Shown here in pieces: positions 24,485 through 33,881 of a stretch of 64,000 nt of DNA (position 1 is its first letter; each line of letters begins with the position of its first letter). The notes beneath the pieces were generated by a model. That model made no database searches. It was not told the origin of the DNA and worked only from the letters and a program-made list of their open reading frames with translations. This DNA is from Hyphomicrobiales bacterium (GTDB taxonomy: Bacteria > Pseudomonadota > Alphaproteobacteria > Rhizobiales > Rhizobiaceae). Both the position numbers and the translations under genes were made by a program. The stretch spans positions 1 to 64,000 of the forward strand of contig UBYX01000018.1 of assembly GCA_900469955.1 (NCBI GenBank), in the 5' to 3' direction.

Positions 24485-24688
24485 ATGCGTGTCTTCAGGC
24501 TTGCTTTCTCGGCATTCGGTGTCCTGCTGATCGCCGTCGGCGCCTTATGGATTGGCCAGGGTACCGGCGCCTTTCCGTATCCCGCCACGAGCTTCATGAT
24601 CAACCAGACGCCGTGGATCATCAACGGCCTGATTGCAGCCATCGGCGGGCTTATTGTCATCCTGGGCTCACGCCGCATACTTCACTAA
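24485..24688 (+). CDS. Small two-helix inner-membrane protein
   Basis: A 67-residue protein: helix 1 (residues 5-25), a short loop with PATSFMINQTPWII, then helix 2 (residues 44-62) and a basic end RRILH. GGGAGAT before the ATG selects this start in a longer open frame. The pattern (two helices around a P-x-SFM-x8-W loop) recurs in small bacterial membrane proteins of unknown function. From 24689 to 24982 (294 bases) I see no gene, only the presumed RND promoter. Confidence 0.65.
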   Translation: MRVFRLAFSAFGVLLIAVGALWIGQGTGAFPYPATSFMINQTPWIINGLIAAIGGLIVILGSRRILH

Positions 24689-24982
24689 GGCGCTGCTCGA
24701 TCCTTTAGATCCGCCCAATGCGCTTCAGGTCTGTTTTGCGCCTATCGTTGACGCAAGGCCGCGGCCTACTCTTGCGCGACCTGCGCCAGTGGTCCACGGC
24801 AACTGCTGCAGCCTGAAGATGAACAAAATTAACTCCAATTCATCTAACCCATTCATTACTAACATTTAATCCGCCTTCACCTGTTCGTGAGCCGGGGACG
24901 GACAATCTGTCTTTTTTGCGCCGCAATATAGGCAGCTCGATGGGAACCGCATCATTGACAACCAGAGGCAAGCGGTGACCTC

Positions 24983-26203
24983 ATGAAGAAGATCTGGATT
25001 TTTGCAGGCGTTCTTGTTGTTGCGGGGGCTTCGACCTTGGAGTTCCGGGACCGGCTTCCCTTCCTTTCACCTCTCGTTCACGAGGCTTCCGCCGATACGG
25101 GTGGCGGCCAGCCTCAGGATCAGCAGCGCCGACGTAGCGACGGTCCTCCGCCGACGGTAAAGACGGCCGCGGCTGAACGTGCCGCTCTTCCGATGGACAT
25201 AGTGGCGGCGGGCTCGGCGGCCGCCGACGAGGACACCACGATCGCCGCGCAGCAAGCCGGCCTCGTCGTCAGCATTGCCGCGACGGACGGCGCATCCGTC
25301 AAGGCGGGAGATCTGATTGCCAAGCTGGACGAGCGCACGGCAAAAGCGGCGCTTGCCAAGGATCAGGCCCTGCTCGTCCGGGATCAGGCGACGCTTGCGC
25401 AGGCGCAAACCGCGCTTACCCGCGCTAACGACCTCGTGCAGCGCAATGCCGGTACCCAGCAAACCGCCGACGAGGCTCGCGCAGCCCGCGATACCGCTGC
25501 CGCGACGGTCGATGCGGACAAGGCATCCATAACCGCCGATCAGGTTGCGGTGGACAACACGGCGATCCAGGCACCCTTCGACGGCAGGCTCGGCGAAATT
25601 GCGGTCAGCAACGGCGCCTATGTCAGCGCCGGCACTGCGATCGTCACCATTGCCAAATACGACCCGATCTATGTGCAGTTCCATCTTCCGCAGGTCTATC
25701 TCGGCGAGCTGAAGCAGGATTTCGGGAGCGACGGTCTCAAGGTGGAAGCGGTGCCGCAGAGCGGCGGCAAGCCGGTAAAAGGCGCACTCACCTTTTTCGA
25801 CAATACGGTCGACCCTGCCTCAGGCACGATTCTCGTCAAAGCGAGATTCGACAACCCCTCCGGAACGCTCTGGCCGGGACAATCGCTGAACGTCACCGTG
25901 CATTTCGAGAGCGACGAAAAAGACATCGTCGTGCCGACAGTGGCGGTCAGCCCCGGCGCCGACAGTCCCTTCGTCTATACCGTCGGCGACGACAAGAAGG
26001 TCCACAAGACGCCGGTCAAGATCACACGGTCGAACGGCTCCGACACGGCGATTGCCAGCGGCCTCGACGCGGGAACGCACGTCGTCGTCGAAGGCCAGCT
26101 GCAGCTCGTCGATGGCGCCGCCGTGGCAGAAGAGTTCCAGGGTGGAAAGATCGACAAGGCCGACGGCGCTGGCCAGCCGATCCAATTGGGAGAGGCACAA
26201 TGA
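24983..26203 (+). CDS. RND efflux periplasmic adaptor (MFP) subunit
   Basis: A 406-residue membrane-fusion protein with an N-terminal membrane anchor (about residues 4-20). A low-complexity linker is followed by a lipoyl half (AQQAGLVVSIAATDGASVKAGD), an Ala-rich helical hairpin (about 115-190), a second lipoyl half (IQAPFDGRLGE) and beta-barrel domain. It links the inner-membrane pump to an outer-membrane channel. Its stop overlaps the pump start (ATGA at 26200-26203). No outer-membrane channel or regulator gene is adjacent. Confidence 0.9.
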   Translation: MKKIWIFAGVLVVAGASTLEFRDRLPFLSPLVHEASADTGGGQPQDQQRRRSDGPPPTVKTAAAERAALPMDIVAAGSAAADEDTTIAAQQAGLVVSIAATDGASVKAGDLIAKLDERTAKAALAKDQALLVRDQATLAQAQTALTRANDLVQRNAGTQQTADEARAARDTAAATVDADKASITADQVAVDNTAIQAPFDGRLGEIAVSNGAYVSAGTAIVTIAKYDPIYVQFHLPQVYLGELKQDFGSDGLKVEAVPQSGGKPVKGALTFFDNTVDPASGTILVKARFDNPSGTLWPGQSLNVTVHFESDEKDIVVPTVAVSPGADSPFVYTVGDDKKVHKTPVKITRSNGSDTAIASGLDAGTHVVVEGQLQLVDGAAVAEEFQGGKIDKADGAGQPIQLGEAQ

Positions 26204-29200
26204 TCCCGCAATTCTGCATCCGCCGCCCGGTCGCCACGACGCTTCTCGCAATCGGCGCCATGCTGGCGGGCCTTGCCGGTTATCAGCTGCTGCCGGTCGC
26301 CGCCCTGCCTCAAGTCGATTTTCCGACGATCAACGTTTCAGCCCAGCTCACCGGCGCCTCCCCCCAGACCATGGCGACTTCCGTTTCGACGCCGCTTATC
26401 AAGAAGTTCGAAACCATTCCGGGCATCAGCGAGATCAGCGCCACGAACTCGCTCGGCAATACATCGATCGTGCTGCAATTCGACCTCAACCGGAATATCG
26501 ATGCCGCAGCCGCCGACGTGCAGGCCGCCATATCGCAATCGACGCGGCAACTGCCGGACAACATGACCACGCCCCCGAGCTATCGGAAAACCAATCCTGC
26601 GGATGCGCCGGTGCTGCTCCTTGCCGTGCGCAGCGACAGCCTGCCGCCCAGCAAGGTCGACGAGATCGCCGAGGACGTGCTTTCTCCCGCGCTTTCGACA
26701 TTGCCCGGGGTGGCGGAAGTTTCCATCTACGGTTCCAAGACCTTTGCGGTGCGGGTCGAACTCGACCCGGCCAAGCTGCAGGCGCGCAATCTCGGCGTCG
26801 ATACTGTCACCAATGCGATCGCCAACGCCAACAGCCAAGCGCCGGTCGGGTCATTGGAAAACGACAGCCAGCGGCTGACGATCAACGCCGATACGCAACG
26901 GACGAATGCCAGCCAGTTCCGCTCGCTGGTGATCGCCAGTCCGAATGGCGCACCGGTCCATCTTGGCGATGTCGCCGATGTTCAAGACAGTGTGGAAAAC
27001 CTCGACGCGGGTAGCTGGTACGACGGAAATTCCGCCATCATTCTCGCCATCCAGCGTCAGCCGGATGCCAATACGGTCGACGTCGTGGACGCAGTGCGGG
27101 CCAAGCTGCCGGCGCTTTCCTCGGAGCTGCCGAAATCGGTCTCAATCAGCGTCATGAACGACGCTTCGACGGCAATCCGCGCCTCGATCGCCGATGTGCA
27201 GTTCTCGTTGATGCTGACGATCGCGCTGGTCGTGCTCGTCATCTACCTCTTCCTCGGCAGGCTCTCGGCCACGATCGTTCCGGCGCTCGCGGTGCCCTTG
27301 TCGCTGATCACCACCTTCGGCGCCATGTATGTGCTCGGCTACAGCATCGACAACATATCGCTGCTCGGGCTGACACTCTCGGTCGGGCTGGTGGTGGACG
27401 ATGCGATCGTCATGCTGGAAAACATAATGCGGCATATCGAGGATGGGATGCCGGTGATGCAGGCGGCCCTTCAGGGCGCCTCGGAGGTGAGCTACACGAT
27501 CATCTCGATGTCGGTGTCGCTGATCGCGGTCTTCATCCCGATCCTGCTGATGGGCGGCGTCGTCGGCCGGCTGTTCAACGAATTCGGCATGGTGGTGGCT
27601 CTCGCCATCGTCGCCTCGGCGGTGGTGTCGCTGACGGTGACGCCGATGCTGGGCTCACGTCTTTCCGGCGGAGAGCATCATCCGGGGCTCATTGCGCGCG
27701 TCTTCGATACCGGTTTCAGCCGCACGCTGAAGGGCTACGACCGGTCGGTCGGCTGGTGCCTGAGGAACCGCGGCATCATCATGCTCGTCTTCCTCGCCTC
27801 GGTGGGCGGCTCCGTCTATCTCTTTAGAACGCTGGCGACCAGTTTCTTCCCGAGCGAGGATATCGGCAGTCTGAGCATCTCCACACAGGCCCGCGAGGAT
27901 ATTTCCTATCCGGCGATGCGCGATCTGCAGGCTCAGGTGGCGGCTGCCGTCCAGAAAAATCCGGCCGTCGCCCATGTCACCTCTATCGTCGGCAGCAATG
28001 GCCGGAACCCGCTCAACAAAGGCACGATCTTCGTGCAGCTGAAGGACAGCGATCAGCGCCCACCGCTTGAGCAGACGCTCCGGGAATTGAGGCAGGGAAC
28101 GGCGAAGATCGCCGGCATCAAGAGCTTCATCACACCGCAGCAGAGCCTGCGCTTCGGCGGCCGGCAGACCGCCAGCCAATACCAGCTCGTCGTGCAGGCG
28201 CTCAACGCGCCCCAAACCAACGAATGGGCCGACAAGATCCAGGCGGCGATGCGGGCCGATCGGGCACATTTCACCGACGTCACGTCGGACGCCCAGAATG
28301 ACGCGATCGAGGCCAATATCAAGGTCGATACGGAAAAGGCGGCCGCCTTCGGCATTACCGACCAGCAGCTCCGGCAGACGCTGCAGATGGCGTTCGGCGG
28401 CTATACGGCAGCGGAGATCCAGTCGACCGGCGACAGCTACGACGTCATCACCGAATTCGACAATACCAGACAGTGGAACGACCAGATGCTGCAGGACGTC
28501 CGTGTCCTGTCTTCCAACGGCTCGCTGGTGCCGCTGTCGAACTTCGCCCAGGTAATCCGGCAGACGGCGCCGGTGACGATCAACCAGACCGGCCAGCTCG
28601 TCTCGACCACGGTATCGTTCAACCTGCCAGCCGGCGTTTCGCTGAGCGATGCGACGGCGGCGATCGACCAGATCAAGATGCAGCTGCAGATGCCGAACGA
28701 CGTGTTCACGACCTATGGAGGCACGGCGCAGATCTTCCAGCAGAGCCAGGGCAATACGCCGTTTCTGATCCTCGCCGCGGTTCTCACCATCTACGTGGTG
28801 CTCGGCGTTCTCTATGAAAGCTTCATCCACCCACTGACGATCCTCTCCGGCCTTCCGGCGGCGGCTTTCGGGGCGCTCCTGGCGTTGAAGCTTTTCGGCT
28901 TCGATCTCTCGATCATCGCCCTGATCGGGCTGTTGATGCTGATCGGCATCGTCAAGAAGAATGCGATCATGATGATCGATGTGGCGGTAGAGACGATGCG
29001 CTCGAAGGGGGAAACGGCAAGTGACGCGATCCACGAAGCCTGCGTGCGGCGCTTCCGGCCGATCATGATGACGACCTTCTGTGCATTGCTGGGTGCGCTG
29101 CCGATCGCGCTCGGCACCGGTGCTTCCTCCGAACTGCGCCAGCCGCTCGGCATCGCGGTGGTCGGTGGTCTCATCGTTTCCCAGGCGCTGACGCTGTTCA

Positions 29201-29325
29201 TCACGCCCGTCATCTTCGTGGAGATGGACCGGTTCGGACGCTTCCTGGGAAGACTTTGGACGAGGAAGGACAACGAGCGGCGCGAGGCCAACGACGACGT
29301 GCCGACGGCGATCGCGGCGGAGTGA
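26200..29325 (+). CDS. RND multidrug efflux permease (HAE1 family, MdtB/AcrB-like)
   Basis: A 1041-residue proton-driven pump with the full twelve-helix, two-repeat layout. The proton-relay Asp pair is in SVGLVVDDAIVMLEN (about residue 400) and the matching Lys in GIVKKNAIMMID (about 925). Large periplasmic loops follow helices 1 and 7. The N terminus FCIRRPVATTLLAIGAMLAG is typical. Homology by eye is closest to the MdtB/MdtC/MuxB branch. It is translationally coupled to the adaptor and followed by a strong terminator at 29453. Substrate unknown. Confidence 0.92.
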   Translation: MIPQFCIRRPVATTLLAIGAMLAGLAGYQLLPVAALPQVDFPTINVSAQLTGASPQTMATSVSTPLIKKFETIPGISEISATNSLGNTSIVLQFDLNRNIDAAAADVQAAISQSTRQLPDNMTTPPSYRKTNPADAPVLLLAVRSDSLPPSKVDEIAEDVLSPALSTLPGVAEVSIYGSKTFAVRVELDPAKLQARNLGVDTVTNAIANANSQAPVGSLENDSQRLTINADTQRTNASQFRSLVIASPNGAPVHLGDVADVQDSVENLDAGSWYDGNSAIILAIQRQPDANTVDVVDAVRAKLPALSSELPKSVSISVMNDASTAIRASIADVQFSLMLTIALVVLVIYLFLGRLSATIVPALAVPLSLITTFGAMYVLGYSIDNISLLGLTLSVGLVVDDAIVMLENIMRHIEDGMPVMQAALQGASEVSYTIISMSVSLIAVFIPILLMGGVVGRLFNEFGMVVALAIVASAVVSLTVTPMLGSRLSGGEHHPGLIARVFDTGFSRTLKGYDRSVGWCLRNRGIIMLVFLASVGGSVYLFRTLATSFFPSEDIGSLSISTQAREDISYPAMRDLQAQVAAAVQKNPAVAHVTSIVGSNGRNPLNKGTIFVQLKDSDQRPPLEQTLRELRQGTAKIAGIKSFITPQQSLRFGGRQTASQYQLVVQALNAPQTNEWADKIQAAMRADRAHFTDVTSDAQNDAIEANIKVDTEKAAAFGITDQQLRQTLQMAFGGYTAAEIQSTGDSYDVITEFDNTRQWNDQMLQDVRVLSSNGSLVPLSNFAQVIRQTAPVTINQTGQLVSTTVSFNLPAGVSLSDATAAIDQIKMQLQMPNDVFTTYGGTAQIFQQSQGNTPFLILAAVLTIYVVLGVLYESFIHPLTILSGLPAAAFGALLALKLFGFDLSIIALIGLLMLIGIVKKNAIMMIDVAVETMRSKGETASDAIHEACVRRFRPIMMTTFCALLGALPIALGTGASSELRQPLGIAVVGGLIVSQALTLFITPVIFVEMDRFGRFLGRLWTRKDNERREANDDVPTAIAAE

Positions 29326-29452
29326 TCCCCCTGCTGACGGCAGGTAACCTTAACCGATAACCTGAACGCAAGACTCCGTTTGCTTTAGACCCTTCAAATA
29401 CAGTTTATAGAAGGGGCAATGCATTGCCAAAGTCGGCGCTCAGCGCTGCGGG

Positions 29453-29486
29453 CGGCCGGGTCAGGGGGTGACCCGGCCGTTTTTTT
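29453..29486 (+). terminator. Rho-independent terminator of the RND operon
   Basis: CGGCCGGGTCA / TGACCCGGCCG with a 4-5 base G loop, then seven Ts. Confidence 0.9.
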
Positions 29487-29508
29487 ATCGGGCGAAGGCC
29501 CAGCCGAA

Positions 29509-30333
29509 TCAGAGCCCTTCCGCCAATTTCGGAAGATCTCCAATCAGCGAATCCCGCACCACGAAGCTGATCGGGGTTCCTTTGTATCGCTTGGTATCGA
29601 CCAGCAGCCTTGCGAAGACGACGCGACGCTCGTCCTTCACCGCCCAGCCGACGAACCAGCCGAGCGGGCGGTCGTAATCCACCTTTCCAGCCGTGTCGCG
29701 CAGCCAGCCGGAACCGGTCTTGCCCTGGATATCCCAGCCATTTCCGGCCTCGAAATGCGGAACGATGGCGAGCGTCATGTCGACGGCGTGTTCGGAGATC
29801 GGCAGGCCGCCATTGAGGAACCGGCGCAGGAACTGCACCTGCTCATCCGGCGAGATTTTCAGCGAGGACATCAGCCAGGATTCGGTCAGGCCATCGGTAT
29901 TGCCCGGGCCGCCCGAGACATCGCGGTTGCCGTAACCGAAGCGCTGGATGTAATCCGTAAACTTGCCTCTTCCGAGCTTGCGGGCGATCTCCTGCGAATA
30001 CCAGACGATCGACTCCTTTTCCCAGATCAGCGGATCGACATCCTTCTTGACCCGCTCCGGTCCGCCGAACTTCGTTTGATACTTCCAGCGGGGGTTTTGG
30101 GCGTCGGTAAGGATTCCCGCGTCATAGCCCATCATGGCCAAAGGCAGTTTGAAGGTGGATTGCGGATAAAAACCCTGATCGCAGGCGCCCTGGCGATAGA
30201 GCGTCTCACCGCTTTGCTCGTCGATGACGACGGTGCAGCGGATCGGTTCGGCGGCCCGAACAGAGACGCAGTCCAGAAACGCTGCAGTAATTCCGAGAGA
30301 AAGTGCCAGAAGAAATGAATTTCTGAAAGCCAT
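29509..30333 (-). CDS. bla: Class D (OXA-type) beta-lactamase
   Basis: A 274-residue secreted enzyme with signal peptide (about residues 1-28). All class D motifs are present: STFK with nucleophile Ser59 and Lys62 (the carbamylated one), SIV, YGN and KTGSGW. Cys33 and Cys51 may form a disulfide. It should hydrolyse penicillins and perhaps other beta-lactams in the periplasm. It is divergent from an AmpR-like regulator gene, 99 bases between starts, so expression is probably induced by cell-wall fragments. Sequence alone does not show carbapenem activity. Confidence 0.92.
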   Translation of the reverse strand: MAFRNSFLLALSLGITAAFLDCVSVRAAEPIRCTVVIDEQSGETLYRQGACDQGFYPQSTFKLPLAMMGYDAGILTDAQNPRWKYQTKFGGPERVKKDVDPLIWEKESIVWYSQEIARKLGRGKFTDYIQRFGYGNRDVSGGPGNTDGLTESWLMSSLKISPDEQVQFLRRFLNGGLPISEHAVDMTLAIVPHFEAGNGWDIQGKTGSGWLRDTAGKVDYDRPLGWFVGWAVKDERRVVFARLLVDTKRYKGTPISFVVRDSLIGDLPKLAEGL

Positions 30334-30432
30334 CGTTGGTGCTCCAAGTGGTTCGGCACGGCTTTTCTAGGCTGGCTTGCAAGCCCCAATCAAACGATGA
30401 TAACTGCTGGCAGACATGAATTAAATTAGGTC
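30334..30432. promoter_or_regulatory. Divergent control region between bla and ampR-like gene
   Basis: This 99-base region must hold both promoters and the LysR-type site. It contains a 12-base perfect palindrome GGCTTGCAAGCC (30374-30385) and an AT-rich stretch near 30410-30430. Which part the regulator binds is not clear by eye. Confidence 0.5.
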
Positions 30433-31329
30433 ATGGCCATGGTTCGACCCCATTTGCCGCTGAACGCGCTACGCGCCTTCGAAGCCGCAGCGAGGCATCT
30501 TTCCTTCACCCGGGCGGCAATCGAACTGTGCGTGACGCAGGCAGCGGTCAGTCATCAGGTGAAGCTCCTGGAACAACGGCTCGGCGCGACGCTGTTCCGC
30601 CGCCTGCCGCGCGGGCTGATGATCACCGAGGAAGGATTGGCGCTGCTACCGGCGCTGCAGGATTCGTTCGACCGGATGGCCGCGATGCTGGAGCGCTTCG
30701 AAGGCGGGCATGTGCGCGAGGTGCTGAAACTCGGCGCGGTCGGCACGCTCGCGGTCGGCTGGCTGCTGCCCCGGCTGTCCGATTTCCGGGAGAAATACCC
30801 CTTCATCGATCTGAGGCTCTCAACCAACAACAACCGGGTCGACATCGCTGCGGAAGGGCTGGACTACACGATCAAGTTCGGCAACGGCGCCTGGCACGAT
30901 ATCGAGGCGGAGGCGCTGTTCGAAGCGCCGCTTTCTGTTGTCTGCATTCCGCCGATCGCAAGGCAGATCAAGGTCCCGGAAGACGTCGCCCACCAGACGC
31001 TGCTGCGCTCCTACCGCGCCGACGAATGGCCGGGCTGGTTCGAGCAGGCGGGCGTCGCCCCGCCACAGATCCGCGGCATGGTGTTCGACAGTTCCGTGCT
31101 GATGGTCGAGGCGGCGATGCAAGGGGCCGGCGTGGCGCTCGCCCCGCCGCTGATGTTTTCCCGACAGCTCGCCACCGGCATCATCGAACAGCCCTTCGAC
31201 ATCTACATATCCAAGGGCAGCTACTGGCTGACGCGGCTGAAATCCCGCTCGGTCACGCCGGCCATGGAAATGTTCCGCAACTGGCTTGCCGAAGAGGCGG
31301 CGGAGACGCGCGGGCAGTTGGAAATCTAG
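30433..31329 (+). CDS. ampR: AmpR-like LysR-family regulator
   Basis: A 298-residue regulator. The N-terminal helix-turn-helix (about residues 10-65) reads LPLNALRAFEAAARHLSFTR and TQAAVSHQVKLLEQRLG, very close to enterobacterial AmpR. Further AmpR hallmarks are NNRVDIAAEGLDYTI, GAWHD, LLRSYRADEW and MVFDSSV. In AmpR the effector domain binds UDP-MurNAc-peptides (repression) or anhydro-muropeptides (activation). Here its divergent partner is a class D enzyme, not AmpC. Followed by a terminator at 31389. Confidence 0.9.
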   Translation: MAMVRPHLPLNALRAFEAAARHLSFTRAAIELCVTQAAVSHQVKLLEQRLGATLFRRLPRGLMITEEGLALLPALQDSFDRMAAMLERFEGGHVREVLKLGAVGTLAVGWLLPRLSDFREKYPFIDLRLSTNNNRVDIAAEGLDYTIKFGNGAWHDIEAEALFEAPLSVVCIPPIARQIKVPEDVAHQTLLRSYRADEWPGWFEQAGVAPPQIRGMVFDSSVLMVEAAMQGAGVALAPPLMFSRQLATGIIEQPFDIYISKGSYWLTRLKSRSVTPAMEMFRNWLAEEAAETRGQLEI

Positions 31330-31388
31330 GCTCCCGGGGTTGCCATTCCGCCCTCCTTGTGCGATCACGCGCCCTCTCAAAATTTCCG

Positions 31389-31410
31389 GGGCGCGAGCAG
31401 CGCCCTTTTT
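31389..31410 (+). terminator. Terminator after ampR-like gene
   Basis: GGGCGC / GCGCCC with loop GAGCA and five Ts. Confidence 0.8.
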
Positions 31411-31470
31411 GCGTTCGGAGCCGTATCGGCTTCGGTTCAATGACCTTTGATGGATAAAAGGAGCACGGCC

Positions 31471-32763
31471 ATGGCACGGGCGCTCGGGCTTGATTTCGGC
31501 ACGACGAATACGGTGATGGCACTGGCGGATGGTGGCAGCGCCACGCATTCGATGCGCTTCACCAGCAGTGCCGGCGAGAGCGATTCGATGCGGACCGCGC
31601 TTTCCTTCATGAAGGACCCCGTGATGGGCGCGCAGGCGCTGAAGGTCGAGGCCGGACAGGCGGCGATCCGCCAGTTCATCGACAATCCCGGCGACTGCCG
31701 CTTCCTGCAGTCGATCAAGACCTTTGCGGCGAGCGCGCTGTTTCAAGGCACGTTGGTGTTTGCCCGCAGGCATGTCTTCGAAGACCTGATGGAGATCTTC
31801 CTCAAGCGGCTCAAGGCCTATGCGGACGACAACTGGCCGTCGGACGTGTCTCGCGTCATCGCCGGCCGGCCGGTGCATTTTGCCGGCGCCAACCCGGACC
31901 CGAAGCTTGCGACGGAACGCTACAACGAGGCTCTGACGCGGCTCGGCTTTCCGGAAATCCACTACGTCTACGAGCCGGTGGCGGCGGCCTATTATTTCGC
32001 CCAGACGCTGAAAAGCGATGCCACCGTGCTGGTCGCCGACTTTGGCGGCGGCACGACCGACTATTCGCTGATCCGTTTCGAGCGCAAGGCCGGCAAGCTG
32101 ACGGCAAAGCCGATCGGCCATTCCGGCGTCGGCGTTGCCGGCGACCATTTCGACGCGAAGATGATCGACAATCTGGTGGCGCCCGAAATCGGCAAGGGCA
32201 CGTCCTTCAAGAGCTTCGACAAGGTGCTGGAAGTGCCGGCGGGCTACTACGCCAATTTCTCGCGCTGGAATCAGCTGTCGATCTTCAAGACCACACGGGA
32301 ATTCACCGATCTCAAATCGCTGGTGCGTTCGGCGCTCGACCCGGACAAGCTGGAGCTTTTCATCGAACTCGTGGAGCATGACGAGGGCTACCCGCTCTAC
32401 CAGGCGATCTCGGCGACCAAGATGGCTTTGTCCGGCGCGGAAGAAGCGGAATTCAACTTCGCGCCCCTCGGCAAGGCAGGCCGCAAGCTGGTGAAGCGGA
32501 CCGACTTCGAGACGTGGATCACCGACGACCTCGCCCGCATCGAGGGCGCACTGGACGAGGTGCTGGAAAACACGAATACGCCGCCCGCCGAAATCGACAA
32601 GGTGTTCCTGACCGGCGGCACGTCTTTCGTCCCGGCCGTGCGCGGCATCTTCACCCGGCGCTTCGACACCTCCAAGATCGAAAGCGGCGGAGAACTGCTC
32701 TCCATCGCCCATGGCCTGGCGCTGATCGGCGAAAGCGACAACGTCCAGCAATGGGCGGCGTGA
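31471..32763 (+). CDS. Hsp70-family protein, YegD-like
   Basis: A 430-residue actin-fold ATPase. GLDFGTTNTV is phosphate-1, VADFGGGTTDYS phosphate-2 and FLTGGTSFVPAV the adenosine motif. The peptide-binding domain and lid of DnaK are missing, as in E. coli YegD (about 450 residues). ATG 31471 is chosen because AAAGGAG lies 7 bases before it; a start at 31447 lacks this. Role is uncertain: chaperone-like or regulatory ATPase. A uracil-DNA glycosylase gene follows after 37 bases, probably in the same operon. Confidence 0.88.
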   Translation: MARALGLDFGTTNTVMALADGGSATHSMRFTSSAGESDSMRTALSFMKDPVMGAQALKVEAGQAAIRQFIDNPGDCRFLQSIKTFAASALFQGTLVFARRHVFEDLMEIFLKRLKAYADDNWPSDVSRVIAGRPVHFAGANPDPKLATERYNEALTRLGFPEIHYVYEPVAAAYYFAQTLKSDATVLVADFGGGTTDYSLIRFERKAGKLTAKPIGHSGVGVAGDHFDAKMIDNLVAPEIGKGTSFKSFDKVLEVPAGYYANFSRWNQLSIFKTTREFTDLKSLVRSALDPDKLELFIELVEHDEGYPLYQAISATKMALSGAEEAEFNFAPLGKAGRKLVKRTDFETWITDDLARIEGALDEVLENTNTPPAEIDKVFLTGGTSFVPAVRGIFTRRFDTSKIESGGELLSIAHGLALIGESDNVQQWAA

Positions 32764-32800
32764 CTTCCCTCCGGGCTTGCGGTTCGCTAGTGTCAGACCG

Positions 32801-33706
32801 ATGAACGCCGCCAAGGATCTCGATACGCCGGAGCTTCGCGCCCTTCTGCATTTCTATGCGGATTCGGGGGTCGAATGGCTTGTCGAGGACGAGCCGGTCG
32901 ATCGGTTGGCGCAATTTGCGGCGCAGAAGGCGGCGCAGGCCGAGGCAAAAATACCCGCCACGGCGCGTCAGCAGCAGCCGGCGCAGGGCGAACCCACCGC
33001 ACCGCCCCGAACCGCGGACGCACCCGCGCCCACCAAGGGCCGCACCGCTCCGACCGCGCGCCCAGCCGCTGCGGCCCCCCCCCCCTCGGTCGCGGTGCCG
33101 GATGGCGAGGCGGTTGCGTCCGCCCGCTTTGCGGCGGAAAGCGCCCGGTCGCTGCCGGAACTCAAGACAGCGCTCGAAGCCTTCAGCGGCTGCAACCTCA
33201 AGAATGGCGCGCGCTCCACCGTGTTCGCGAGCGGCGATCCCGCCTCCGGCATCATGGTGATCGGCCCGATGCCGAATGCGGACGACGACCGCGACGGCAT
33301 CCCCTTTTCAGGGCGGCAGGGCCAACTGCTGGATAGAATGCTCGGTGCGGTCGGGCTTTCACGCCAAACGGTCATGCTCACCAACGTCATTCCCTGGAGG
33401 CCGCCCGGCAGCCGCATGCCGTCCGATGCCGAACTCGACATCTGCCGGCCCTTCCTCGAACGGCAAGTGGCGCTGGCCGAACCGAAACTGCTCCTGCTGC
33501 TCGGCAATTTCCCCGCCCGCTTTTTCTTCGGCGGCAATGGCACGATCCATTCGCTGCGCGGAGAATGGCGCGATATCTCGTTCAGCGGCGCTAATCTTCC
33601 GGCGATCGCGACGCTGCACCCGCAGGAGCTTCTGGCGGCACCGGCCAACAAGGCGCTCGCCTGGCAGGACCTGCTGACATTCAAAATGCGGCTTTCCGCC
33701 CACTGA
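32801..33706 (+). CDS. Uracil-DNA glycosylase superfamily protein (type 4-like)
   Basis: A 301-residue protein. A Pro/Ala-rich linker (about residues 50-105) joins an N-terminal helical stretch to the glycosylase fold. Motif A reads GPMPNADDDRDGIPFSGRQG, where type 4 enzymes have GEAPGxxEDxxG: the Glu and second Gly are replaced, a variant I believe occurs in rhizobia. The late ATLHPQELL matches motif B (HPs). Only two Cys of the usual four iron-sulfur ligands are in position (GCNLK and DICRPF). Base-excision repair is likely but activity is not assured. The linker is coded by an 11-C tract. Confidence 0.8.
   Translation: MNAAKDLDTPELRALLHFYADSGVEWLVEDEPVDRLAQFAAQKAAQAEAKIPATARQQQPAQGEPTAPPRTADAPAPTKGRTAPTARPAAAAPPPSVAVPDGEAVASARFAAESARSLPELKTALEAFSGCNLKNGARSTVFASGDPASGIMVIGPMPNADDDRDGIPFSGRQGQLLDRMLGAVGLSRQTVMLTNVIPWRPPGSRMPSDAELDICRPFLERQVALAEPKLLLLLGNFPARFFFGGNGTIHSLRGEWRDISFSGANLPAIATLHPQELLAAPANKALAWQDLLTFKMRLSAH
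33075..33085. repeat. Homopolymer of eleven C inside the glycosylase gene
   Basis: C11 in the stretch coding the Pro/Ala linker. The downstream domain is in frame at this length. Gain or loss of one C would disconnect the catalytic domain. Confidence 0.9.
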
Positions 33707-33802
33707 TTGCCCGCATTTCAGGCACGCCTGCGCCGAATTGGCACAAAGTTACCAAATTGTGAAAATCGTCATGCATTTGGCGCATGGCAGCATGGCGTTT
33801 TG

Positions 33803-33832
33803 CTGCATTGCAGAATCGATGTTGCGGCGCAA
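33803..33832 (+). promoter_or_regulatory. Two PhaR/AniA-like sites
   Basis: CTGCATTGCAG (33803-33813) matches CTGC-N3-GCAG, the published rhizobial PhaR consensus. TTGCGGCGCAA (33822-33832) is TTGC-N3-GCAA. Their centres are 19 bases apart, on nearly the same DNA face, about 50-80 bases before the start of the small ORF. Confidence 0.5.
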
Positions 33833-33881
33833 TATATGCAGTGTGTCTTGGGAGGAATACTAGGTTTAAGGAACCAAGGCC

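Noticed and set aside
23818..24678. 286-residue ORF on the minus strand over the small genes at 24046 and 24485
   Set aside because: No motif, very Arg-rich, and the plus-strand ORFs have ribosome-binding sites.
30820..32814. 664-residue ORF on the minus strand
   Set aside because: Antisense to the Hsp70 gene, whose ATPase motifs are unmistakable.
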